Shown: in pieces, positions 24,000 through 33,150 of the stretch
Layout of the letters: every line of letters begins with the position of its first letter
Position numbering within the stretch: position 1 is the first letter of the stretch
Assembly: GCA_023429135.1 (NCBI GenBank)
Contig: JAEYWD010000052.1
Coordinates: 1 to 39,240, forward strand
Direction: 5' to 3'
DNA from: Bacteroidota bacterium
Lineage (GTDB): Bacteria > Bacteroidota > Bacteroidia > Bacteroidales > JAAUTT01
Length of the DNA: 39,240 bases
Program-made: the position numbers and the translations under genes
The notes under the pieces: model-generated
Seen by the model: the letters and a program-made list of their open reading frames with translations, nothing else
Databases searched by the model: none
Told to the model about the DNA's origin: nothing

Positions 24000-26300
24000 T
24001 TATTTCGTTCCCTTTATGGTAGGATCAGTAGAGAAAGAATAAGGGAAATCTTCTTTCGAAATTCCTCTTGATTTATTTGCTGTTGGCGACATGTCAATTT
24101 TAATTGTGGCGCCGTTCATAAGCGAAGAATAATTAATCCAGTTTTTTGAATAAGCTTGACCATTATAATTAACCGATTTGATATACCGGTTACTCTCGTT
24201 ATTATTATCGGCCAGAATCTGGATTGTTTTCCCGTTTTGTAAACTAACTGTAACTTTTTTAAATAACGGAGCCCCTAACACATATTGGTCGACACCCGGA
24301 GTTACAGGATAGAATCCCATTGCCGAGAATACATACCAGGCCGATGTTTGTCCATTATCCTCATCTCCGCAGTAACCATCGGGAGTTGGAGCGTACATGC
24401 GGTTCATCACTTCGCGTATCCAGTATTGTGCTTTCCAGGGTTCTCCGGCATAATTATAAAGGTAAATCATGTGCTGAATAGGCTGGTTACCATGTGCATA
24501 GTTACCCATATTCATAATCTGCATTTCGCGGATCTCGTGAATGGTACCCCCATAATAGCTGTCGTCGAAAATTGGTGGAACAGTGAAGACCGAGTCGAGC
24601 ATCTCCACAAAACTTTTACGGCCGCCCATTAAACCAATCAGTCCCTCAATATCGTGGAAAACACTCCAGGTGTAATGCCAACTATTACCTTCGGTAAAAG
24701 CATCTCCCCATTTAAACGGGTTGAAAGGAGCCTGGAATTTGCCATCCTTGTTTTTGCCACGCATCAGTTTTGTTTCCGGATCGAAAACATTGCGGTAGTT
24801 CTGACAACGTTTTGCAAACAGATCGATTTCCGATTGAGGACGTTTCAAAGCCTTGGCCAACTGGTAAACATTAAAATCGGCGAAAGCATATTCCAGGGTG
24901 CGTGCAGTGTTTTCACGGATTTTTACATCGTAAGGGATATAACCCAAATCGTTGTAAAAATTAACACCTTTACGTCCTACCGACGATAAAGGCCCTTCCT
25001 GCTGCGTGTTCTTCAGTATGGCTTCATAAAGGGTGTTGATGTCGAAGCCCCTTAAGCCTTTCAGGTAAGCATCGGCAATGTTCACAGCCGAGTTTGACCC
25101 AATCATGCAATCGCGGTGACCGGGACTGGCCCATTCGGGTAACCAGCCGCTTTCTTTATAGGTATTGGCGAGACCTTCCATAATCTGGGAGTTCAATTCG
25201 GGGTACATCAGGTTAAAAAATGGGAATACAGCCCTGAAGGTGTCCCAAAAGCCATTGTCGGTAAACATGTAACCCGGTAAAACCTTACCGTTGTAAGGGC
25301 TGTAGTGAACGACCTTGCCATTGGCATCAATTTCGAAGAATTTGCGCGGGAAAAGCATGGTGCGGTATAAGCACGAATAGAAAGTTCGGGTTTGATCCAC
25401 GGTACCGCCTTCTACTTTAATACGGCTGAGTTCTTTGTTCCATGCAGCTTTACCTTTGGCTTTCACTGCATCAATATTATCGTTGCCAAGTTCTTTCAGG
25501 TTAAGTTCGGCCTGCTCGGGGCTGATAAACGAAGAAGCCACTTTTACATTCACTTTTTCGCCTTTACGGGTTTTAAAGCCTACAACAGCTCCAACATGGT
25601 TGTCGGCCAGCTCAAGAACGTCGGGAGCTAATTCTTTGCCTTTCCAGATGGTTTTAAACTGGAACGGACGGTCGAAAACCAATACAAAGTAGTTTTTGAA
25701 GTTTTCGGGAACACCACCGCTGTTTTTGGTAGTATACCCCACCACTTTATTTTCGCCGGGGATAATTTTCACAAAAGAGCCTTTATCGAGGGCATCGATT
25801 ACAACATAGGAGCTGTCGGATTGAGGAAAGGTTATGCGGATGGAAGCTGCTCTTTCGGTGGGGGCGATTTCGAAAGTGGCGTCGTGGTCGGCCAGGTAAA
25901 CGCTATAGTAATAGGGTTTAGCTACCTCAGCTTTGTGCGAGAACCAGCTTGCGCGGTCGTCTTCGTTAAAGCGTAATTTACCTGTTACCGGCATAATAGC
26001 AAATTGTCCGTAGTCGTTAATCCACGGGCTGGGTTGATGGGTCTGTTTAAAGCCTCTGATTTTGTCGGCATCGTAGGAATACATCCATCCGTTACCCATT
26101 TTCCCGGTTTGCGGCGACCAGAAATTCATACCCCAGGGAAGCGCTATTGCAGGGTAGGTATTGCCGTTTGATAAACTGAATTTGGACTGTGTGCCCATCA
26201 AAGGATTCACCCATTCCTCCGGATTGCTCACCTGATTTACTGTTTGGGCTGTGACACCCACAGCAAGCATGAGCAGAAAAGCAGAAAAGATTGATTTCAT
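24000..26300 (-). CDS. GH92 exo-alpha-mannosidase (predicted alpha-1,2 type)
   Basis: This 766-residue secreted GH92 enzyme starts at 26300 (MKSIFSAFLLML...AQ, a signal peptide). The frame is open to 26429, but that would overlap the upstream gene. GH92 enzymes are calcium-dependent exo-alpha-mannosidases. The proposed catalytic acid is E537 in TEGNSWHYTW, and the base region is D646-E-D648 in CGDEDNGQTSAW. The spacing agrees, with an offset of four, with the residues I recall for BT3990 (E533, D642, D644). H588-E589 falls where BT3990 has H584-E585, the pair reported to select alpha-1,2-mannosides. The N-terminal NGNTYPAIALPWGMNFW is typical of this branch. It is the last gene of the three-GH92 operon, ten bases after the preceding stop. 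Confidence 0.93.
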   Translation of the reverse strand: MKSIFSAFLLMLAVGVTAQTVNQVSNPEEWVNPLMGTQSKFSLSNGNTYPAIALPWGMNFWSPQTGKMGNGWMYSYDADKIRGFKQTHQPSPWINDYGQFAIMPVTGKLRFNEDDRASWFSHKAEVAKPYYYSVYLADHDATFEIAPTERAASIRITFPQSDSSYVVIDALDKGSFVKIIPGENKVVGYTTKNSGGVPENFKNYFVLVFDRPFQFKTIWKGKELAPDVLELADNHVGAVVGFKTRKGEKVNVKVASSFISPEQAELNLKELGNDNIDAVKAKGKAAWNKELSRIKVEGGTVDQTRTFYSCLYRTMLFPRKFFEIDANGKVVHYSPYNGKVLPGYMFTDNGFWDTFRAVFPFFNLMYPELNSQIMEGLANTYKESGWLPEWASPGHRDCMIGSNSAVNIADAYLKGLRGFDINTLYEAILKNTQQEGPLSSVGRKGVNFYNDLGYIPYDVKIRENTARTLEYAFADFNVYQLAKALKRPQSEIDLFAKRCQNYRNVFDPETKLMRGKNKDGKFQAPFNPFKWGDAFTEGNSWHYTWSVFHDIEGLIGLMGGRKSFVEMLDSVFTVPPIFDDSYYGGTIHEIREMQIMNMGNYAHGNQPIQHMIYLYNYAGEPWKAQYWIREVMNRMYAPTPDGYCGDEDNGQTSAWYVFSAMGFYPVTPGVDQYVLGAPLFKKVTVSLQNGKTIQILADNNNESNRYIKSVNYNGQAYSKNWINYSSLMNGATIKIDMSPTANKSRGISKEDFPYSFSTDPTIKGTK

Positions 26301-26310
26301 TTTCTTTTGT

Positions 26311-28686
26311 TTATTTAGTTGATCGATTAATAATTTCGGTTGAAAATACAGAATAAGGACGACTCTGAACGGAAGTTCCCCACTTTTTATTGGGCTTATC
26401 TCCCATCTTAAAAATGAGTTCTCCGCCATTCATAATTGCTTCGTGCGTAATGTAGGTGTAATTGTAAGGCTTTCCGTTAAGGGTAACGCTCTGAATATAG
26501 ATATTCTTATCCGTTAGAGCAGGCGCCCTCATTGTAAATATTTTATCGTTCTCTAACCGGATTGAAGCCTCTTTTACGCAAGGACTCCCAATTACATATT
26601 CGTTGGAGCCGGGGCATACAGGATAAAATCCGAGCGAACTGAAAATGTACCAGGCTGACATCTGACCGCAATCGTCGTTTCCGCAAAGACCGTCAGGAGC
26701 TGGAATATACTTGGTTCGCATAATCTGATGAATCTTTTCCTGGGTTTTCCAGGGCATGCCGGCATAATTGTAAAGATAAGGTATATGGTGGCTGGGCTCA
26801 TTACCATGAACGTAGCCGCCAACAATACCAACACGGTCAATATCTTCCGACTCTTCAAAGAACTCATCCGAAAGGTGCATGGTGAAAAGAGAGTCGAGGC
26901 GATTAACAAATCTTTTCTCTCCCCCAAGCAAGCTTATATAACCTGCAATATCGTGCGGTTCGTAAAAGGTATAATTCCAGGCGTTTCCTTCAATATAACC
27001 TTCGCCTGTAGTTTTTAGCGGATTAAAGGGCTGTTTCCAGTTTCCTTTTGAATCTTTGGCACGGATAAAGCCAACATTCTGATCAAAAAGATTTACATAG
27101 CTTATGGAGCGTTTCATATATGTTTCGGCCTCCGTCTTTTTCCCAAGCGATTGAGCCATTCTGGCAATGGTCCAGTCGTCGTATCCATATTCCAGGGTGA
27201 GAGAAGCTGAGTTCGATGCAAGATCGTACGGAATGTACCCATACTGCATGTAAGCGCCAATACCATCGTAACTTTTATGAGTGGATGAGGCTATCATCGC
27301 TTCGAAGGCCTTATTCACATCGTAGTTACGGATTCCTTTCATGTAAGCATCCGCAATCACCGGTACGGCATGATACCCGATCATACACCAGTTTTCGTTC
27401 GAAAAGTGCGACCAAACGGGCAGCAGCTTATGAACACTCTGGTCGTAATGCTTCAGCATGGAAACCACCATATCGTTGGCCCGCTTTGGCTGCAGAATTG
27501 TAAACAGCGGATGCAACGCACGATATGTATCCCAAAGCGAGAAAACCGAGTAGTTGGTAAAATTATCGGCCTTGTAAATATTGTTATCCAACCCGCGGTA
27601 TTGACCGTCGACATCGTTATAAGTAACCGGATTCAGGTAAATATGGTAAAGCGAAGTATAAAACGATTTCATCTGATCAGCCGGAGCGATTATCTGAACT
27701 TTTTCAAGTTCTTTCTCCCAGGCCTCTGATGCTTCATTGCGCGTTTTTTCGAAATCCCAGTGAGGAATTTCAGCCATCAGGTTTTTTAAGGCACCTTCAG
27801 TACTAACCGCCGAAATAGCAAGCTTTACTTTTACTTCCTTGTTGGTATTGTTTTCGAAATCGAACCAGGCACAAACTTTCCGACCGGCAATTTCAGGGAA
27901 ATTGTGATTTTGGTTGAACTTACGCCAAAACCCTTTGTAAACAACGTTTTCGTCGTTCTTAAAACCATAGCTCTTAATGGGTTTTGAAAACACCATGGCA
28001 AAATAAAGATAACGGGTTCGGGCCCAACCTCTTGTAATTCTGTAACCAGTGACAAGGGTGTCGTTTTCAACACGGGCATACGACCAGAGAACCTTTTCGT
28101 CGTAGTCGTAGATGTTGTAATTGAGATCGAAAATAATGTGTGCAGTATCTTTTTCCGGAAAGGAGTACTTATGAAAACCGGCATGCGTTGTTGCCGTGAG
28201 TTCGGCTGTAATGTCATAATCGTTGAGCTTCACCTTATAATATCCGGGTTTAGCTACTTCGGTATCGTGACTGAACGAAGAGCGATAACCGCTTCCTGGT
28301 TTATCAGCCGTGCCAGGGTTTAACTTCAGTTTACCGGTAGTTGGCATCATCAGAAAATCTCCCAGATCGGAATGACCTGTTCCGCTAAAGTGTGTATGCG
28401 CAAAGCCAACAATGGTTTTATCGGTATACTGATATCCGGCACAATAACGATAAACATCGGGATTGTATTTGCCGTTCTTCTCGTACTGAACCGTGTCTGT
28501 TTCGGGACTCAACTGCACCATCCCAAAAGGAACGGTTGCCCCCGGAAACGTGTGCCCCATTTCCTGTGTACCTATGAAAGGATCGACAAAATCGCACAGG
28601 TTCCCCGTATTCTTTTTTTCTTGAGCATTAGCAGCAGTCATCCCTATCAAAAAGGCAGGGATAAGCGAAAATTTTAAAAAATGCAT
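26311..28686 (-). CDS. GH92 exo-alpha-mannosidase (non-alpha-1,2 type)
   Basis: This 791-residue GH92 enzyme has a signal peptide (about 1-21, ending ANAQ). It opens with the family hallmark VDPFIGT...GHTFPGATVPFGMVQLSP. The proposed catalytic acid is E566 in IEGNAWNYTF. The base region is GNDDCGQMSAW with D671-D672, and HGNEPSHH carries E630. The His-Glu pair that marks alpha-1,2 specificity in the third gene of the operon is absent from the matching loop (EESEDIDRVG), so a different linkage such as alpha-1,3, alpha-1,4 or alpha-1,6 is expected. It lies 21 bases after the first GH92 gene on the same strand. It is periplasmic by its signal peptide. Confidence 0.93.
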   Translation of the reverse strand: MHFLKFSLIPAFLIGMTAANAQEKKNTGNLCDFVDPFIGTQEMGHTFPGATVPFGMVQLSPETDTVQYEKNGKYNPDVYRYCAGYQYTDKTIVGFAHTHFSGTGHSDLGDFLMMPTTGKLKLNPGTADKPGSGYRSSFSHDTEVAKPGYYKVKLNDYDITAELTATTHAGFHKYSFPEKDTAHIIFDLNYNIYDYDEKVLWSYARVENDTLVTGYRITRGWARTRYLYFAMVFSKPIKSYGFKNDENVVYKGFWRKFNQNHNFPEIAGRKVCAWFDFENNTNKEVKVKLAISAVSTEGALKNLMAEIPHWDFEKTRNEASEAWEKELEKVQIIAPADQMKSFYTSLYHIYLNPVTYNDVDGQYRGLDNNIYKADNFTNYSVFSLWDTYRALHPLFTILQPKRANDMVVSMLKHYDQSVHKLLPVWSHFSNENWCMIGYHAVPVIADAYMKGIRNYDVNKAFEAMIASSTHKSYDGIGAYMQYGYIPYDLASNSASLTLEYGYDDWTIARMAQSLGKKTEAETYMKRSISYVNLFDQNVGFIRAKDSKGNWKQPFNPLKTTGEGYIEGNAWNYTFYEPHDIAGYISLLGGEKRFVNRLDSLFTMHLSDEFFEESEDIDRVGIVGGYVHGNEPSHHIPYLYNYAGMPWKTQEKIHQIMRTKYIPAPDGLCGNDDCGQMSAWYIFSSLGFYPVCPGSNEYVIGSPCVKEASIRLENDKIFTMRAPALTDKNIYIQSVTLNGKPYNYTYITHEAIMNGGELIFKMGDKPNKKWGTSVQSRPYSVFSTEIINRSTK

Positions 28687-28707
28687 AAAAAATATTCTAT
28701 TGTTAAA

Positions 28708-30903
28708 TTAATTCTGAGCCATTGGAATAACCCCTGATGTTCCCCAGGCTTTATTCGGCATTGGCCCCATTACGAGCTTTAATTCGCCGCCGTTCATCAG
28801 GTCGGTATGTGTAAACCAGGGAGTGTTCAGGGGTTTGCCATTCAGAAAAGCTTCCTGGATGTATTTGTTTTTTTCGGAGCAGCCGGGAGCATTTACGGTG
28901 AATGTTTTACCGTTTGGCAGATTGATTTTGCTTTTTTCGAACACCGGACTCCCGATTGTATAAACCGGCAAACCTGGGGTTACAGGATAAAAGCCCATAC
29001 ACGAAAATACAATAAAAGCAGACATGCCGCCTCCATCTTCGTCACCGGGGATTCCAAATGCATTGTCGGGGAACCAGGTATTTAAAAGCATACGAATCCG
29101 TTTCTGGGTTTTCCAGGGCGATTCGGTAAAATTATATAGATAAGGAATGTGAAAACTAGGTTCGTTACCCATGGAATATTGGCCAACAATACCTGTAAAA
29201 TCGGGGAATTTTGCCCAGGTGGCATATTTGCTTCTGCCCAGGTTCTCGCTGAAAAGTTGATCGAGGCGGTTCTCAAATGCCTTTTTACCTCCCATCAGCT
29301 CCATGAGTGATGGAACATCCTGTTGTACCTGCCATAAGTAAGTCCACCCGTTATTTTCGTCGTAGTAATCGCGACCACCCATACCACCGTCGAATGCCGG
29401 ATCGATATCGATCCACTTGCCATCTTTATCCTTAGGCATAAAAAAGCCTTTCTCTTTCCAGTAAAGGTTTTTGTAGTTCTGCGATTTAACTTTGAAGAAT
29501 TCGTAATCCGTATTGTTCTTCAGTTCCTTGGCCATTTCAGCTAAAGCCCAGTCATCGTAACTGTGTCCCAGGGTAATGGCCACCGACTGCCTTTTTTCGA
29601 AACCATGCACCTGAGGAACAGTTTCTTTTTCGTTAGGATGCAAGCCAGGGTAAAAACCATTTTGATGGTAAAATGAATCGAGACTGCAGGCAGGGCCGTT
29701 TTTCCAGGGGAGCATGGTAGCCTGGAGCGCATTCTTTTTCATTGCCTCATAAGCTTTCGGAACATCGAAATTCCGGACTCCTTTGCGGTAAGTATCCAGA
29801 ATGGTAATGGTGGAGTGGAAACCATTCATGCATGGGTTATCGCCCCAGAGCAAAGGAAAGGTAGGCAACCAACCGCTTTGTTCGTACATCTTCACATAAG
29901 AGTCCACCATATCAGCTTCGAGAGAAGGATTGAGAATTAACCGCAGCGGATGTAAAGCAAGATATGTATCCCACACCCAGTCGTCGATATAGAAAGGACG
30001 AGTGGCTGTGTTAACCTGCTTGTTGTAATTGCTGTAATATTTACCGTCTTCGGTAATATCAGTCATACGTTCGTAGCAACGGTAAAGAGCTGTATAAAAA
30101 GTCCGTTTGCGGGCATCGGTTCCGCCGGTAACCTCAATTTGATTGAGCACTTTGTCCCAGGATCCTTTGGCGTTATTTTTCATTTTTTCGAAATCCCAGG
30201 CTGCAATTTCGTTCTTCAGGTTTTTGCGGGCCTGTTCGGGGCTTATGTACGATATAGCATATTTAAAATCGACAGTTTTGATACTTGCCGGCCACGAAAT
30301 AACGGCATTATGGTTTTCACCGTTCTTTTTTTCAGTAAAGTTGAATTCTTTGCTGAATTCCCCATAAACCCAGGCATTCATTCCGCTGAAAGTTTCGATT
30401 CCCTCCACAGAGTTGCCGGAAACCTTTGTCCATTTACCCTTATTGACAATTTTGAGGAGGAAATTGGCATCTGCATTACCAGGGAATGTAATTTTGAAAA
30501 AACCTGCTTTGGCTCCGGGAGTGAATTCAATTCTTGTATCGAAATCGTCGAGCCATTCCGAATAGTAATAAGGAGTGGTGATTTCATTTTCCGGATCCCA
30601 GGCAGAAACAGGAGTTGTTTTATCAGCCTGACCTGTAAAGGGCATTAGGCTAAATAATTGTCCGTTGCGATGAGAAATGAGGGATAGTGGGAAGTTTGTA
30701 ATTTTGGCATCGATGTAATCCTTACGTCCAGGATAGGAGCGGATCATCTGGTTGGGTAACTGCACGGTGGGGCGTGTGGGCTCAAGAATGAGTCCTACTC
30801 CGCCAATATTGGGGTCGACATGCTGAACGTTGTTAACAGTTTGTGCCAGGTTTACCTGGTAAAACAATATAATCAGAGCGATAACGGTTAAGTAATTTTT
30901 CAT
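28708..30903 (-). CDS. Divergent GH92-family glycosidase
   Basis: This 731-residue secreted protein (signal peptide about 1-21, ending NLAQ) is GH92 by its C-terminal half. The sequence GNEPSFHIPYLYNF carries E581, the acid candidate E516 lies in DENNGWTYLW, and D621-E-D623 lies in PGDEDGGGMSAF. It departs from the family in several places. The usual GHTFPGA..PFGM block is replaced by a segment reading PTRPTVQLPNQMIRSYPG. EGNxW becomes ENNGW, the following HD becomes QD, and GQMSAW becomes GGMSAF. The putative catalytic acids are kept, so activity on an unusual substrate or linkage is likely. It is the first gene of the three-GH92 operon. Confidence 0.88.
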   Translation of the reverse strand: MKNYLTVIALIILFYQVNLAQTVNNVQHVDPNIGGVGLILEPTRPTVQLPNQMIRSYPGRKDYIDAKITNFPLSLISHRNGQLFSLMPFTGQADKTTPVSAWDPENEITTPYYYSEWLDDFDTRIEFTPGAKAGFFKITFPGNADANFLLKIVNKGKWTKVSGNSVEGIETFSGMNAWVYGEFSKEFNFTEKKNGENHNAVISWPASIKTVDFKYAISYISPEQARKNLKNEIAAWDFEKMKNNAKGSWDKVLNQIEVTGGTDARKRTFYTALYRCYERMTDITEDGKYYSNYNKQVNTATRPFYIDDWVWDTYLALHPLRLILNPSLEADMVDSYVKMYEQSGWLPTFPLLWGDNPCMNGFHSTITILDTYRKGVRNFDVPKAYEAMKKNALQATMLPWKNGPACSLDSFYHQNGFYPGLHPNEKETVPQVHGFEKRQSVAITLGHSYDDWALAEMAKELKNNTDYEFFKVKSQNYKNLYWKEKGFFMPKDKDGKWIDIDPAFDGGMGGRDYYDENNGWTYLWQVQQDVPSLMELMGGKKAFENRLDQLFSENLGRSKYATWAKFPDFTGIVGQYSMGNEPSFHIPYLYNFTESPWKTQKRIRMLLNTWFPDNAFGIPGDEDGGGMSAFIVFSCMGFYPVTPGLPVYTIGSPVFEKSKINLPNGKTFTVNAPGCSEKNKYIQEAFLNGKPLNTPWFTHTDLMNGGELKLVMGPMPNKAWGTSGVIPMAQN

Positions 30904-30958
30904 TATAAAAAGTTATAGTTGAAGAATGCCTAATTTATCATAAAATAAGCAGGAATTG

Positions 30959-30988
30959 CAATGATATTTGGACAATTTTATTTGCAAA
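30959..30988 (-). promoter_or_regulatory. Possible promoter of the GH92 operon
   Basis: Read on the minus strand, TTTG (30988-30985), 18 bases, then TATCATTG (30966-30959) resembles the Bacteroidota consensus with one mismatch and slightly short spacing. It is 55 bases upstream of the first GH92 start. A separate promoter is expected because a terminator follows susD. Confidence 0.3.
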
Positions 30989-31069
30989 AAGAGCAAAAAA
31001 ATTCTTTGTTCAGATTTTCAATTCCCTTTGTTTAGTACTCTTTTGTTTGATTGACAGGCGTAACGTTAA

Positions 31070-31465
31070 AATCATCTTTCGAATACGTGCACGCGTTACA
31101 AACGCGCTAGCCTAGTAATATTTATCTTTCGTCCTTTTGTCTTGAAACAAAAGGACCAAAAATTCAAGGCTTCTTAAAAATGCCTAAAAATAAAAGATTT
31201 GCCTACTGCGGGGATTAAACTCGCTATGTTTTGTGCAGATCCAATCTATCCACTATTTACAGAGCTTTCCAAAACCTGAGGTTGACGCTATCTGCCCGCT
31301 CAGACAAATCCCCTCATAACGGCAAATCTTTTATTTTTTTAACGGCATTTTTAAAAGGCCAGTCCCGAACCTTGAGCATTCCGGGTTTATTTGAGCTTGA
31401 ACGAGTACTTGATCCAAAGGTGTACCCAAAAATCGAGACTAACTCTTTGATAACAACGTTTTAAA
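31070..31465. repeat. Repeat-rich non-coding spacer between susD and GH92 operon
   Basis: The gap 30904-31547 (644 bases) holds no convincing gene. From about 31070 to 31465 it looks like one composite intergenic element. It contains a perfect 10-bp hairpin GTCCTTTTGT / ACAAAAGGAC (31131-31156, 6-nt loop) followed by CAAAAATTCAAGG, a word I associate with dispersed Bacteroidota intergenic elements. It ends with the 80-nt segment that recurs at 38901-38980. A 77-codon open frame (31231-31464) crosses the repeat; I regard it as fortuitous. Confidence 0.55.
31321..31400 (+). repeat. 80-nt direct repeat, copy 1
   Basis: This segment aligns without gaps to 38901-38980 in the same orientation with 11 mismatches by eye (about 86% identity). 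Shared words include CAAATCTTTTATTTT, GTCCCGAAC and TTTATTTGAGCTT. Similarity stops at both ends. The two copies flank the sigma/FecR/SusC/SusD block. Confidence 0.85.
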
Positions 31466-31490
31466 ATTTAAATAGCGGAGAATTAAAACA

Positions 31491-31534
31491 AAAAAAAGCC
31501 CGCAAATCATAGAATAAATTCTACGTCTGCGGGC
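31491..31534 (-). terminator. Rho-independent terminator after susD
   Basis: On the minus strand, GCCCGCA (31534-31528) pairs with TGCGGGC (31504-31498), with an inner AGAAT/ATTCT stem (31511-31522). A run of T follows, seen on + as A at 31491-31497. It starts 14 bases past the susD stop, a strong classical terminator that should uncouple SusCD from the GH92 genes. Confidence 0.8.
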
Positions 31535-31547
31535 CTGAACTAACTAA

Positions 31548-33128
31548 CTACTTTGTGCCTTTTAACAGCGGGTTACGCTGAACTTCGTCGTTAGGGTAAG
31601 GTAATACCAGGTTATTCTCTGTGAATGTTTTGCCCCAGGGATTAGTAGCACCAACCAGAGGAACAAAGGTAAACTGACCGTTAACCGATGTCGGATACAT
31701 TCTTGTGCGGGTAATATCGTTCCAGATTTTATTTTCGAAAATCAGCTCCCGAATCTTTTCAGCCCAAACTTCCTTAATAAAGTCATCCTTTGTAAGAGCT
31801 GACAATTCTGCAGCAATCACTTCTTTTGTTTTATTCAAAGAAGCACGGGCCTTGATGGTTGCAAGGTAATCCACAGCTTCGGCAGTTACACCAGCAGTTT
31901 GAGCGATAGCTTCAGCAGCAATTAGATACATTTCAGCCAAACGGTAATGAGTTTGGTCCTTGGTTGAAATATTAGTTGTATAAAGTGCTGCACTTTCGAA
32001 CCAGAAATAAGGATAATATGCTCCGAATTCTATTGTCTGACCGGCTTTAGAGCCTTTTGTGTAGGTGTATTTTGTATGAAAATACTGTTTTTCCTGAATA
32101 CGAAGATCGTTTGTTTTGTCGTAAACGGTTAACAATTCGGCTACCGGACGGTACGAAAGGTTGGTGATATTATAGGTAAATTCGCCCCAGGTTGCCGCTT
32201 CATTAGGAAAACTATAAATAGGTCTCCATCCGCCTGTTGCAATTGTATTGTCGTATTCAATTACATACAAATATTCTTTCTGATTATCAGATGTTCTCAG
32301 AACATTGTAAGCACTCAGATCCGCAGATGGGCCATTCTGAATCAATCCGTAAGCAGGATTGGCAATTAACGCTTTGGCAACAGTGGCAGCATCGGCATAT
32401 TTGTTGGCCTGAACCGGATATCCGCTCATATTCAGGTAAACATCGGCAAGTAGGGCGCCAACACTTCCTTTCGAAATTCTGAAACCATTGGCAGGCATGG
32501 CTGCATCGGCTAAGCCACCTTCATTGTATGCATAGGTTAAATCTTCAACAATAAAATTATAGATATCGGCCTCAGGGCTTGCAGGTACATATAAATTGGT
32601 AAGGGACTCATAAACATCCTTCACCAACGGTACTTTACCGAATAGTTTAACAAGCTCGAAATAATTCAACGCTCTGAAGAATTTAGCTTCGGCTGAATAT
32701 TTTTTTACTTCAGCCTCGGTTAATTCCGGTGTAGTAGGAATATTTTTAATTGCAACATTTGCACGGGAAATGCCGATATAGCAGTTTTGCCATACAGAGA
32801 GGAGGCTATTATTATCAACAACAGGATCTACGCCAAGATTTTGAAAGTTTTGAACAATACGCTCCTGGCCTTTATATTGGTTGTCGAATAATCCGGACAT
32901 GTACCCGCCATACATAATGGTTGGTCCCATATAAGCAGAACCTGCATTATACAAAGATGGAAATCCGCTGCGGTAAAGGTTATTTACGGCGCTGATAGCA
33001 TCAGCTTTCGATGAGAAGAATTGTTCTGCTCCAATAGCTGATTTCGGTTTCTCATCCAGGAAGTCCTCACATGAGGTAAAATTCACAGCAATTGTGAACA
33101 GGAAAATATATTTCAGTATTTTTTTCAT
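31548..33128 (-). CDS. susD: SusD/RagB-family nutrient-binding lipoprotein
   Basis: This 526-residue protein is the surface glycan-binding partner of the adjacent SusC. It has a lipoprotein signal with C20 in FTSC. The acidic CEDFLDE that follows matches the surface-export signal seen in Bacteroidota lipoproteins. The SusD core is visible: SPEADIYNFIVEDLTYAYN, AEAKFFRALNYFELVKLFGKVP and the C-terminal RAD-type region ELIFENKIWNDITRTRMYP, ending NPLLKGT. It lies 22 bases after susC. By analogy it closes over SusC as a lid and captures oligosaccharides, here probably mannose-rich given the GH92 genes. Confidence 0.95.
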   Translation of the reverse strand: MKKILKYIFLFTIAVNFTSCEDFLDEKPKSAIGAEQFFSSKADAISAVNNLYRSGFPSLYNAGSAYMGPTIMYGGYMSGLFDNQYKGQERIVQNFQNLGVDPVVDNNSLLSVWQNCYIGISRANVAIKNIPTTPELTEAEVKKYSAEAKFFRALNYFELVKLFGKVPLVKDVYESLTNLYVPASPEADIYNFIVEDLTYAYNEGGLADAAMPANGFRISKGSVGALLADVYLNMSGYPVQANKYADAATVAKALIANPAYGLIQNGPSADLSAYNVLRTSDNQKEYLYVIEYDNTIATGGWRPIYSFPNEAATWGEFTYNITNLSYRPVAELLTVYDKTNDLRIQEKQYFHTKYTYTKGSKAGQTIEFGAYYPYFWFESAALYTTNISTKDQTHYRLAEMYLIAAEAIAQTAGVTAEAVDYLATIKARASLNKTKEVIAAELSALTKDDFIKEVWAEKIRELIFENKIWNDITRTRMYPTSVNGQFTFVPLVGATNPWGKTFTENNLVLPYPNDEVQRNPLLKGTK

Positions 33129-33150
33129 AATCGTTTCATTTTAAAGTTAC

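Noticed and set aside
24483..24500. The last GH92 has HGNQP where the others have GNEP; considered as loss of the catalytic acid, as in mannose-1-phospho-6-mannose-cleaving GH92 enzymes.
   Set aside because: By spacing to the DED motif, the catalytic acid maps to E537 in EGNSW, which is present. The Gln at 606 is a different site.
26301..26429. 43-codon N-terminal extension of the last GH92 gene.
   Set aside because: It would overlap the end of the preceding GH92 gene, and the ATG at 26300 begins a clear signal peptide.
31231..31464. 77-codon open frame between susD and the GH92 operon.
   Set aside because: It spans a repeat whose second copy at 38901-38980 is not in a matching open frame, and it has no recognisable domain.
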